Positions 1 through 5,545 of a stretch of 6,717 nt of DNA are shown piece by piece (positions within the stretch are counted from its first letter, which is position 1; each line of letters starts with the position of its first letter). Position numbers and translations under genes: made by a program. Location: NCBI GenBank assembly GCA_900548135.1, contig URJC01000140.1, positions 1-6,717 of the forward strand. Reading direction: 5' to 3'. Below the pieces are notes generated by a model. That model saw nothing but the letters and a program-made list of their open reading frames with translations, was not told where the DNA came from and ran no database searches. The DNA is from an uncultured Odoribacter sp. (GTDB lineage: Bacteria; Bacteroidota; Bacteroidia; Bacteroidales; Marinifilaceae).

Positions 1-53
1 TAGGACACAAGATTTTCATTCTTGTAACACGAGTTCGATTCTCGTACTGACTA
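1..53 (+). tRNA. tRNA-Glu (anticodon UUC), 5' part outside window
   Basis: This is the 3' two-thirds of a tRNA. The 3' strand of the D-stem (gac, 4-6) is followed by a 5-bp anticodon stem (8-12 with 20-24). The 7-base loop 13-19 carries TTC at 15-17, which reads GAA/GAG, so the tRNA is glutamate-specific. A 4-base variable region follows, then a 5-bp T-stem (29-33 with 41-45) closing a TTCGATT loop. The acceptor 3' strand is 46-52 and the discriminator base is A53. CCA is not encoded (bases 54-56 are CAT), so it must be added after transcription. The 5' half lies before base 1, so the acceptor pairing cannot be checked. T at the position-72 equivalent implies an A-U or G-U terminal pair. Confidence 0.93.
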
Positions 54-85
54 CATCAAGAAGTTGAATTTTTATATTTGTAGAG

Positions 86-337
86 ATGGCAAATCATAAA
101 TCATCAGAAAAAAGAATCAGACAGACTGCAACTAGAAGAGCAAGTAATCGTTATTATGCAAAAACTACCCGTAATGCAGTGAAGAAATTGCGTATGACGA
201 GTGATAAGGCTGTTGCTGTAGAGCTTCTTCCGAGAGTTGTTGCTATGTTGGATAAATTGGCAAAGAAAAATGTTATCCACGATAATAAAGCTGCCAATTT
301 GAAATCTAAATTAGCCTTACACGTAAACAAACTGTAA
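86..337 (+). CDS. rpsT: 30S ribosomal protein S20
   Basis: An 83-residue, strongly basic protein with the typical S20 start [13 protein letters not shown], followed by long Lys/Arg-rich helices. S20 is a primary 16S rRNA-binding protein that sits at the base of the small subunit body and helps 30S assembly. The length matches the family (about 80-90 residues). The ATG at 86 is the natural start because S20 proteins begin MANxKS. There is no Shine-Dalgarno sequence, only an A/T-rich leader, as is common in Bacteroidetes. The gene starts 32 bases after the tRNA-Glu and no full promoter is visible between them, so the two are probably co-transcribed and separated by tRNA 3' processing. A strong terminator follows the stop codon. 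Confidence 0.97.
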   Translation: MANHKSSEKRIRQTATRRASNRYYAKTTRNAVKKLRMTSDKAVAVELLPRVVAMLDKLAKKNVIHDNKAANLKSKLALHVNKL

Positions 338-348
338 TTTGTTTGTTT
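325..348 (+). repeat. Inverted repeat spanning the rpsT stop codon
   Basis: AAACAAAC (325-332) and GTTTGTTT (341-348) are perfect reverse complements around an 8-base loop that contains the TAA stop (335-337). The stem is weak (two G-C pairs). It may be a small 3'-end stabilising hairpin or a chance product of A/T-rich sequence. The real terminator lies just downstream. Confidence 0.35.
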
Positions 349-365
349 CTGCGTCCCGATATACA

Positions 366-395
366 GGAGATGGGTTGTTTCCCATCTCCTTTCTT
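366..395 (+). terminator. Rho-independent terminator after rpsT
   Basis: A perfect 9-bp stem, GGAGATGGG (366-374) with CCCATCTCC (381-389), closes a 6-base TTGTTT loop and is followed directly by TTTCTT (390-395). It lies 28 bases past the rpsT stop codon. It should end the tRNA-Glu/rpsT transcript, so radC needs its own promoter. Confidence 0.9.
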
Positions 396-492
396 ACTAT
401 ATAATATAAGGTATTCAGGTAGAGGTTTTATGGCTTTTCTCTTTTTTGTTTCCTGAAATTTTCTTAAATTGTTTATCCTAAATTTCTGTGCT

Positions 493-1212
493 ATGGATGA
501 ACAATATCTACCTATGAAGTCGTGGGCTGAAGATGAACGGCCCCGTGAAAAACTCTTGCAGAAAGGAGTGACAGCCCTTTCACTGAATGAATTATTTGCC
601 ATTTTGTTGCGTTCAGGAGTTGGGGGGGAATCTGCTTTAGATGTTGCCCGGCGGATATTGGCAGATAATAATAACAATTTGAATGAATTGGCATGTCGTG
701 GAGTCCGTGAATTGGTGAACCGATACAAAGGGGTGGGAGTGGCAAAAGCGGCTGCGATTGTGGCTGCAATGGAAATTGGACGAAGACGGAAACCAATGGG
801 ACAGGAGCAAAAATCAGTAATCCGTTTTAGTAAAGATGCTTTTTTATATATCCATTCGTTTATTGCTGATCTGGAACATGAAGAATTCTGGGTGATTTAT
901 CTGTCACATGGTAATAGGATCAAGGGATGTGAATGTATGTCTTCAGGGGGAATGGATGGAACTGTAATTGATGTACGCATGCTTTTCCGGAATGCTTTGG
1001 ATATAAAAGCTACCAATATCATTATTGCCCATAATCATCCGGGAGGTTCACTGACGCCTAGTTCTTATGATGAAATGATTACCCGGAAGATATATGAGGG
1101 AGGAAATTTATTGGACATCAAACTTTATGATCATATTATTGTTGGAGGAGATAGTTATTATAGTTTTGCAGATGAAGGATTGTTGAAATTTTTGAGCAGA
1201 AAGCAGAAATGA
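493..1212 (+). CDS. radC: RadC family protein (JAB1/MPN/JAMM fold, UPF0758)
   Basis: A 239-residue protein of the usual RadC length and layout. The N-terminal part opens with the family motif SWAEDERPREKLL. It contains a helix-hairpin-helix-like stretch around residues 77-98 (KGVGVAKAAAI). The C-terminal half is the JAMM metalloprotease-like domain, with a candidate catalytic Glu130 in EEFWVIYLS and the metal site HNHPGG...D (His180, His182, Ser190, Asp193). RadC was named for DNA repair in E. coli, but that role is disputed and its biochemical function is unresolved; the fold suggests hydrolase or nucleic-acid-associated activity. I chose ATG 493 because it leads into the conserved motif at ordinary length. 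TTG 469 adds eight non-conserved residues, and ATG 514 would also keep the conserved core. A run of seven G lies in the coding sequence at 622-628. The gene is isolated by terminators on both sides and so is probably monocistronic; no convincing promoter was found. Confidence 0.93.
   Translation: MDEQYLPMKSWAEDERPREKLLQKGVTALSLNELFAILLRSGVGGESALDVARRILADNNNNLNELACRGVRELVNRYKGVGVAKAAAIVAAMEIGRRRKPMGQEQKSVIRFSKDAFLYIHSFIADLEHEEFWVIYLSHGNRIKGCECMSSGGMDGTVIDVRMLFRNALDIKATNIIIAHNHPGGSLTPSSYDEMITRKIYEGGNLLDIKLYDHIIVGGDSYYSFADEGLLKFLSRKQK
622..628 (+). repeat. G7 homopolymer tract inside radC
   Basis: Seven consecutive G fall within codons for Gly-Gly-Glu near residues 44-46 of RadC. The reading frame is intact as given. 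In an A/T-rich gene this is the most obvious slippage-prone site in the window; a one-base change would truncate the protein early. Confidence 0.9.
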
Positions 1213-1220
1213 TAAGCTTG

Positions 1221-1262
1221 TGTCACAATGGCAGCTGTTTAGAACGTATTGTGGCAGTTTTT
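1221..1262 (+). terminator. Probable weak terminator after radC
   Basis: TGTCACAAT (1221-1229) pairs with ATTGTGGCA (1248-1256) to form a 9-bp stem with one G-U pair, followed after one base by five T (1258-1262). The 18-base loop is long and the stem is poor in G-C, so termination may be partial. It lies 8 bases after the radC stop, the expected place. Its T-tract overlaps the -33 box of the grpE promoter. Confidence 0.45.
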
Positions 1263-1291
1263 GGTATTGGCAAAGTTTTTGCTTAGTTTTG
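1260..1291 (+). promoter_or_regulatory. Bacteroidetes-type promoter upstream of grpE
   Basis: The -33 box TTTG (1260-1263) and the -7 box TAGTTTTG (1284-1291) are separated by exactly 20 bases. Both match the consensus TTTG / TAnnTTTG described for the primary sigma factor of Bacteroides. Transcription would start near 1296-1300, leaving a leader of about 70 bases before grpE. It is the only full match I found upstream of a gene in this window. No CIRCE element or other heat-shock operator is visible. Confidence 0.7.
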
Positions 1292-1367
1292 CTTTAGTAA
1301 TTTTTATAGTATCCGTAGATGCTTTTTTTGCGTTAAACTTGTTATGAAATAATATAATAAAAATAAA

Positions 1368-1973
1368 ATGGCCATGTCTAAAGAAGTAAAAGATAAGCAA
1401 GAGCAGGAAGAACTGAATGAAGTACATGAAGGAAAGGATGTATATGAAAATAAAAAGGCGGTAAAGAAAGAGGGGCAGAAAACAGAAGAAAAGCATTCCG
1501 GAGAGAAAAAGGAGGATAAAACACACCAGATTGAGGAATTGGGACAAAAGTTAGCTGAAATAAACGATAAGTATTTGCGTTTGTCGGCTGAGTTTGATAA
1601 TTACCGGAAACGTACTTTAAAAGAGAGAATGGAGCTGACCAAGAGTGCGGGGGAACAGATTCTGGAACGTATTTTACCTGTTATGGATAATTTTGAAAGA
1701 GCTTTGAAAAGTATGGAAACAGCGACAGATGTGCCGGCTTTGCGCGAAGGAGTGGAATTAATTTATTCTAATTTCAAAGATTTTCTCGGGCAGAATGGCG
1801 TAAAAGAAATGGAATGTCTGCACACGGATTTTGATCCTGAAATGCAGGAAGCTGTGACAAAAATTCCTGCACCTTCGGAGGATTTAAAGGGAAAAGTGGT
1901 GGATTGTATTCAAAAAGGTTATACCTTGCACGATAAAGTGATTCGTTTTCCGAAAGTCGTTGTCGGAGAATAA
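1368..1973 (+). CDS. grpE: Nucleotide exchange factor GrpE
   Basis: A 201-residue cytoplasmic co-chaperone that releases ADP from DnaK and so resets the Hsp70 cycle; family members act as dimers. Residues 1-55 are a low-complexity Lys/Glu-rich tail. A long helix follows, with DKYLRLSAEFDNYRKRT at 67-83 (dimer coiled coil). The core contains ILPVMDNFERAL, and the C-terminal beta domain ends in GYTLHDKVIRFPKVVVGE. The family signature near the C-terminus is recognisable but has Gln160 where His or Met is usual (FDPEMQEAV) and Pro195 where Ala or Ser is usual. Two possible starts, ATG 1368 and ATG 1374 (MSKEV), both follow an A-rich leader without a Shine-Dalgarno sequence, so the choice is arbitrary by two residues. 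dnaJ lies downstream after a 151-base gap; dnaK is not in the window, which is common in Bacteroidetes. Confidence 0.96.
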   Translation: MAMSKEVKDKQEQEELNEVHEGKDVYENKKAVKKEGQKTEEKHSGEKKEDKTHQIEELGQKLAEINDKYLRLSAEFDNYRKRTLKERMELTKSAGEQILERILPVMDNFERALKSMETATDVPALREGVELIYSNFKDFLGQNGVKEMECLHTDFDPEMQEAVTKIPAPSEDLKGKVVDCIQKGYTLHDKVIRFPKVVVGE

Positions 1974-2045
1974 TCTGTGAAGATAGGTAATTGTGAGGGA
2001 AAGTGCTGTATAAGACTGTGTGCTTGTTTTGGAGTGTTAATATCG

Positions 2046-2109
2046 GATGACTTGAAAATATATGATCCGGATTTTGGAACGAATGTCCGTTCTAAAATCC
2101 GGAGTCATC
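2046..2109 (+). other. Long intergenic hairpin between grpE and dnaJ
   Basis: TCCGGATTTTGGAACG (2066-2081) pairs with CGTTCTAAAATCCGGA (2088-2103) over 16 positions. All are Watson-Crick except one G-U pair (2076 with 2093), and the loop is the 6 bases AATGTC. An outer helix, GATGACT (2046-2052) with AGTCATC (2103-2109), can close the structure, sharing A2103 and leaving 13 bases unpaired on the left side. The G-U pair would be a C-A mismatch in minus-strand RNA, so the structure fits plus-strand RNA better. No T-run follows on either strand, so it is not a standard terminator. The stem ends about 15-22 bases before the dnaJ ATG. Possible roles are an RNA processing or stability element, a control of dnaJ expression relative to grpE, or a dispersed intergenic repeat. 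Confidence 0.8.
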
Positions 2110-2124
2110 AATTGTAAATGAATA

Positions 2125-3270
2125 ATGGCAGAAAAAAGAGATTATTACGAGGTACTGGGAGTTTCCAGGAATGCTGATGCGTCGGAGATAAAAAAGGCTT
2201 ACCGGAAGCTTGCTTTGCAGTTCCATCCGGACCGAAATCCCGGAGATAAGGAAGCAGAAGAAAAGTTCAAAGAGGCAGCAGAAGCATATGATGTATTGAG
2301 TAACGAGGAGAAAAGACGTCGTTATGATCAGTTTGGACATGCCGGAATGGGTAATGGTGCTGGTGGTTTCGGCGGTGGAATGAGTATGGATGATATTTTT
2401 GCTCATTTTGGGGATATTTTCGGAAGTTTCGGAAGTTTCGGAAGTTTTGGTGGTGGAGGACGTTCTACACGCCGTGTAAACAGAGGGACGAACCTGAGGG
2501 TGAAAGTGAAGATGACTCTTGAAGAAGTAGCCACTGGAGTAGAGAAAAAAATTAAGGTAAAGAAATATGTAGCCGATAGCCATTGTCATGGAACAGGTGC
2601 TAAGGACGGAAATTCGTTTACGACTTGTTCTACTTGTCATGGGTCCGGACAGGTGACCAGGGTACAGAATACAATATTGGGTCCTATGCAGACAACTTCA
2701 ACCTGTCCCACGTGTGAAGGAGAAGGAAAGATTATTAATGATAAATGTCCTCATTGTAATGGTGAAGGAGTACAACTGTCTGAGGAAGTGATTACCCTGA
2801 ATATTCCTGCCGGGGTAGCCGATGGGATGCAGCTATCATTAAGTGGTAAAGGAAATGCTGCACGGCGGGGAGGAGTAAATGGGGATCTGATTGTGTTGGT
2901 AGAAGAAATCGAGCATCCGGAATTGGTTCGTGATGGTAATGACTTGCTGTATAACACGTTTATTAGTTTTCCGGATGCAGTGCTTGGAGATTCAGTGGAA
3001 ATACCGACTTTGGAGGGTAAAGTAAAAGTGAAAATAGATCCCGGTACTCAACCGGGTAAAATCTTGCGTTTGAAGAATAAAGGGATTCCTGATATTAACG
3101 GATATGGAAAAGGTGATTTACTGGTGAAAGTGAATGTGTGGATTCCGAAAAATTTGTCAAAAGAGGATAAGAAGGCTATGGAGGAATTGAAAGAACGTTC
3201 TTTTCTGCGACCTTCGAACATAGAAAATAAAAAAGGCTTTTTCAAGAAGGTGAAAGACTTTTTTGAATAA
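2125..3270 (+). CDS. dnaJ: Chaperone protein DnaJ (type I Hsp40) with altered zinc motif
   Basis: A 381-residue type I J-protein that delivers unfolded clients to DnaK and stimulates its ATPase. The J domain covers residues 1-70 with the HPD motif at 34-36. A Gly/Phe-rich linker (about 72-115) contains a triple GSF repeat. The cysteine-rich domain (about 148-220) has CxxCxGxG repeats at Cys168/171, Cys194/197 and Cys208/211. The first repeat reads D-S-H-C-H-G-T-G: Asp151 replaces the usual first cysteine, leaving Cys154. By homology with E. coli DnaJ this affects zinc site I (repeats 1 and 4) and leaves site II (repeats 2 and 3) intact. C-terminal domains I/II follow, ending in KKVKDFFE. The start is firm: it gives the standard [13 protein letters not shown], and an in-frame stop (TGA, 2119) lies just upstream. 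oxyR begins 12 bases after the stop. Confidence 0.97.
   Translation: MAEKRDYYEVLGVSRNADASEIKKAYRKLALQFHPDRNPGDKEAEEKFKEAAEAYDVLSNEEKRRRYDQFGHAGMGNGAGGFGGGMSMDDIFAHFGDIFGSFGSFGSFGGGGRSTRRVNRGTNLRVKVKMTLEEVATGVEKKIKVKKYVADSHCHGTGAKDGNSFTTCSTCHGSGQVTRVQNTILGPMQTTSTCPTCEGEGKIINDKCPHCNGEGVQLSEEVITLNIPAGVADGMQLSLSGKGNAARRGGVNGDLIVLVEEIEHPELVRDGNDLLYNTFISFPDAVLGDSVEIPTLEGKVKVKIDPGTQPGKILRLKNKGIPDINGYGKGDLLVKVNVWIPKNLSKEDKKAMEELKERSFLRPSNIENKKGFFKKVKDFFE
2422..2448 (+). repeat. Three tandem 9-base repeats in the dnaJ Gly/Phe region
   Basis: GGAAGTTTC occurs at 2422-2430 and 2431-2439, and again as GGAAGTTTT at 2440-2448, encoding Gly-Ser-Phe three times. Gain or loss of units keeps the frame and would only change the length of the flexible linker. 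Confidence 0.9.
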
Positions 3271-3282
3271 GGGTAACGAATT

Positions 3283-4233
3283 ATGATCACATTAACACAA
3301 CTGGAATATATTGTGGCTATTGACGAATACCGTCATTTTGCTACTGCTGCTGAAAAGTGTTTTGTCACTCAGCCGACATTGAGTATGCAAATTAAAAAGC
3401 TGGAAGATGAACTGGGCGTGATTATTTTTGACCGTTCACGGCAGCCGGTTGTGCCTACTGATATTGGAGCCAAGCTGATAGAGCAGGCTCGGATGACCCT
3501 TTCTTCTACAGAACGGATAAAAGAGATTATCAAAGAAGAACAACAGGAGGTAGAAGGTACTTTGAAGATCGGGATTATACCGACACTTGCTCCTTATTTG
3601 TTGCCTATTTTTATAGGGCATTACATTCGTAAATATCCTGCAGTAAAGGTGGAAGTGGAAGAATTGGTGTCAGAAGAAATCATTCGTCGTCTGAAACATG
3701 ATTTGCTTGATGTCGGATTGTTTGTAACCCCTTATGTGGATGAAAAGATAGTAGAGAAACCAGTATTTTATGAAGAAATGTTGGTGTATGCCCATCCGGA
3801 GCATAGTTTGCTGAAGCAAAAAGAACTGACATTAAAAGATATCGCTACGCCAGAAATTTGGATGCTGGGAGATGGGCATTGTTTCCGCAATCAGGTTGTG
3901 AATTTATGTGCTATGGCCGGGATTCAGCATAATAGTTTACCTTTTGAGTTTGAAAGTAATTCTTTGGAAACCTTGATGAAGATTGTAGATGCGGAGGGTG
4001 GATTTACGCTGATTCCTGAATTGGCCTTGCAATATATGTCTGAATCTAAGAAATTGCAGGTTAAGGCTTTTACGGAACACAGACCTTTGCGGGAAGTGAG
4101 TGTTATTTATTCAAGACATTACACCAAACAAAAGTTGATTCATCTGTTGTGTGAAGAAATCCGTTCGGTAGTGCCTGCGAAAATGTTGGATGCACAGCGG
4201 GGAATGATTGTCGAATGGAAAAAGAACGATTGA
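3283..4233 (+). CDS. oxyR: Hydrogen peroxide-sensing LysR-type regulator OxyR
   Basis: A 316-residue LysR-family transcription factor. The N-terminal winged helix-turn-helix spans about residues 1-60 (LTQLEYIVAIDEYRHFATAAE, then QPTLSMQIKKLEDELG). A linker helix leads to the regulatory domain from about residue 90. The OxyR hallmark is present: GHCFRNQVVNLC gives Cys200 and Cys209, with the same 8-residue spacing as the Cys199/Cys208 disulfide pair of E. coli OxyR. His199 and Arg202 of the active-site pocket are conserved; the residue after that Arg is Asn203, Asp in E. coli. It is expected to activate catalase, peroxiredoxin, Dps and similar genes on oxidation, none of which are in this window. 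It starts 12 bases after dnaJ, and its last 19 bases overlap the assigned start of gmhA, so it is probably transcribed with both rather than divergently from a target gene. Confidence 0.93.
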   Translation: MITLTQLEYIVAIDEYRHFATAAEKCFVTQPTLSMQIKKLEDELGVIIFDRSRQPVVPTDIGAKLIEQARMTLSSTERIKEIIKEEQQEVEGTLKIGIIPTLAPYLLPIFIGHYIRKYPAVKVEVEELVSEEIIRRLKHDLLDVGLFVTPYVDEKIVEKPVFYEEMLVYAHPEHSLLKQKELTLKDIATPEIWMLGDGHCFRNQVVNLCAMAGIQHNSLPFEFESNSLETLMKIVDAEGGFTLIPELALQYMSESKKLQVKAFTEHRPLREVSVIYSRHYTKQKLIHLLCEEIRSVVPAKMLDAQRGMIVEWKKND

Positions 4234-4802
4234 TGGATTTGATAAAAGAAAGTTTTCTGGAAGCCCGGCAAGTACTGGAGGCATTTATAGATAATCCGCG
4301 TAACCTGGAACAGGTTAAAGAAGCGGGAGATTTACTGGTGGAGATGTTTAGACGGAAGGGACGTGTTTTTAGCTGTGGGAACGGAGGGTCTTTGTGCGAT
4401 GCCATGCATTTTGCCGAAGAGTTGACAGGACGCTTTAGGAACGATAGGATTGCTTTACCTGCTTTAGCGATAACTGATCCTTCGCATGTGACCTGCGTGG
4501 CGAATGACATAGGGTTTGAAACTGTCTTTTCGAGATATATTCAGGCATTAGGACAACCTGGGGATGTTTTATTAGCAATCAGTACTTCCGGAAATTCCCG
4601 GAATATTCTGGAAGCAATCGCTACAGCCCGTGATAAACATATGAAAGTAATAGGCTTAAGTGGAAAAACAGGAGGACAAATGAAGGAGATGTGTGATGTG
4701 TCCATCCTTGTACCTTGGGATGGTTTTTCTGATCGTATACAAGAAATTCATATAAAGATTATTCATATTTTAATAGAATATATAGAACATAAATTGTTTT
4801 AA
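4215..4802 (+). CDS. gmhA: Sedoheptulose 7-phosphate isomerase (phosphoheptose isomerase)
   Basis: A 195-residue SIS-domain enzyme, close to E. coli GmhA (LpcA) in length and motifs. It converts sedoheptulose 7-phosphate to D-glycero-D-manno-heptose 7-phosphate, the first step towards ADP-heptose for LPS core or glycan synthesis; it acts in the cytoplasm as a tetramer. Visible motifs are SCGNGGSLCDAMHFAEELTGR (His65 and Glu69, equivalent to catalytic E. coli His61 and Glu65), the phosphate-binding STSGNS loop (123-128), and DRIQEIHIKIIH with Gln176 and His184 (E. coli Gln172 and His180). E. coli His56 is Leu60 here. ATG 4215 overlaps oxyR by 19 bases. ATG 4233 (189 residues, MDLIKES) sits in a TGATG stop/start overlap with oxyR and fits translational coupling equally well. 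Other heptose-pathway genes (hldE, gmhB) are not nearby. Confidence 0.94.
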   Translation: MEKERLMDLIKESFLEARQVLEAFIDNPRNLEQVKEAGDLLVEMFRRKGRVFSCGNGGSLCDAMHFAEELTGRFRNDRIALPALAITDPSHVTCVANDIGFETVFSRYIQALGQPGDVLLAISTSGNSRNILEAIATARDKHMKVIGLSGKTGGQMKEMCDVSILVPWDGFSDRIQEIHIKIIHILIEYIEHKLF

Positions 4803-4821
4803 ACTTTTACAAAGTTACATT

Positions 4822-5499
4822 ATGGGAAATAAAATTAATGATCCAATAGCCCGTCTAATGGGCTTACGCTATAAATCACATCCTTGGCATGGAATAGAAG
4901 TAGGGGATGATGCTCCTGAAGTTATTACTGCTTTTATTGAGATGGTACCTACGGATACTGTAAAATATGAACTGGATAAAGTGAGCGGTTATATAAAAAT
5001 TGACCGTCCTCAGAAGTATTCAAATGTCGTGCCGGCATTATATGGTTTTATCCCTCAGAGCTATTGTGGTGGTTTAGTTGCCGAATATGCTATGCAACAA
5101 ACCCAACGGGCAGATATTAGGGGAGATAGTGACCCTTTGGATATTTGTGTCCTGACAGAACGAACGATAGCTCATGGAGATATTATTGCCAGAGTACGCC
5201 CTATTGGCGGATTTCGGATGCTGGACGGTAATGAAGCAGATGATAAGATCATAGCAGTATTGAAACATGATGCTACATATAATGTATATAATGATATTTC
5301 GGAACTTCCCCATGTCATTGTTGACCGCTTAAAGCATTATTTCCTGACCTATAAAGACATGCCAGGGGAGGAAGGACAACGGAAAGTGGAAATTACACAT
5401 GTATACGGGAAAGAGGAAGCTTATGAAGTGATCCGGAGAAGCCTCGAGGATTATAAAAATCATTTTGAGGGTTTGGAGGATATATTAAGTCGGGTGTGA
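4822..5499 (+). CDS. ppa: Inorganic pyrophosphatase, family I (soluble)
   Basis: A 225-residue cytoplasmic enzyme that hydrolyses pyrophosphate to phosphate, pulling biosynthetic reactions forward. The family I signature DSDPLDI is at 102-108, giving metal ligands Asp102, Asp104 and Asp107. Other residues aligned by eye to E. coli Ppa are Glu40, Lys48, Glu50, Arg62, Tyr74, Asp135, Asp140, Lys142 and the Tyr177-Lys178 pair, so the active site looks complete. It is about 50 residues longer than E. coli Ppa: roughly 20 extra residues before Glu40 and about 18 between Tyr74 and Asp102. It starts 19 bases after gmhA and no full promoter is visible between them, so it is probably the last gene of the same transcript. 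The pyrophosphate link to nucleotide-sugar synthesis is only a loose functional tie. No good terminator is seen in the 46-base gap to the convergent gene. Confidence 0.94.
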   Translation: MGNKINDPIARLMGLRYKSHPWHGIEVGDDAPEVITAFIEMVPTDTVKYELDKVSGYIKIDRPQKYSNVVPALYGFIPQSYCGGLVAEYAMQQTQRADIRGDSDPLDICVLTERTIAHGDIIARVRPIGGFRMLDGNEADDKIIAVLKHDATYNVYNDISELPHVIVDRLKHYFLTYKDMPGEEGQRKVEITHVYGKEEAYEVIRRSLEDYKNHFEGLEDILSRV

Positions 5500-5545
5500 T
5501 TCAAAAATTAAAAGAATTTCGTTAATTGCTGAACAAAAATTGATT

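Noticed and set aside
73..80. TATATTTG, a match to the -7 box just before rpsT
   Set aside because: No TTTG at the right distance upstream, and it would start transcription at or after the ATG at 86. Likely chance in A/T-rich DNA.
445..486. TTTG with TAAATTGT or TAAATTTC upstream of radC as a promoter
   Set aside because: Spacings are about 16 and 30 bases rather than about 20, and both -7 boxes have mismatches. radC needs a promoter here, but I cannot place it.
306..796. Minus-strand ORFs opposite the rpsT terminator and radC
   Set aside because: They run through the rpsT terminator or lie fully antisense to radC, with no recognisable motif.
1334..1341. TAAACTTG as the grpE -7 box
   Set aside because: One mismatch and no -33 TTTG at proper spacing; the pair at 1260-1291 is a full match.
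1239..1547. Minus-strand ORF of 102 residues resembling a membrane protein
   Set aside because: It is antisense to the Lys/Glu-rich start of grpE. AAA/AAG/GAA codons read backwards give Phe/Leu, which creates a false hydrophobic pattern.
2118..2177. Short out-of-frame ORF starting at ATG 2118 that overlaps the dnaJ start
   Set aside because: About 19 codons, no clear initiation signal, and no sign of selection. It could be a leader peptide but nothing supports that.
2092..2640. Minus-strand ORF of 182 residues antisense to dnaJ
   Set aside because: Low-complexity Thr/Ser and Phe-rich shadow of a strongly supported dnaJ; no recognisable domain.
4103..4510. Minus-strand ORF antisense to the oxyR-gmhA junction
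   Set aside because: Fully covered by two well-supported genes; composition looks like a shadow frame.
5500..5545. Terminator between convergent ppa and comM
   Set aside because: Only short A/T-rich pairings (for example ATTAA with TTAAT); no G-C-rich stem with a T-run.
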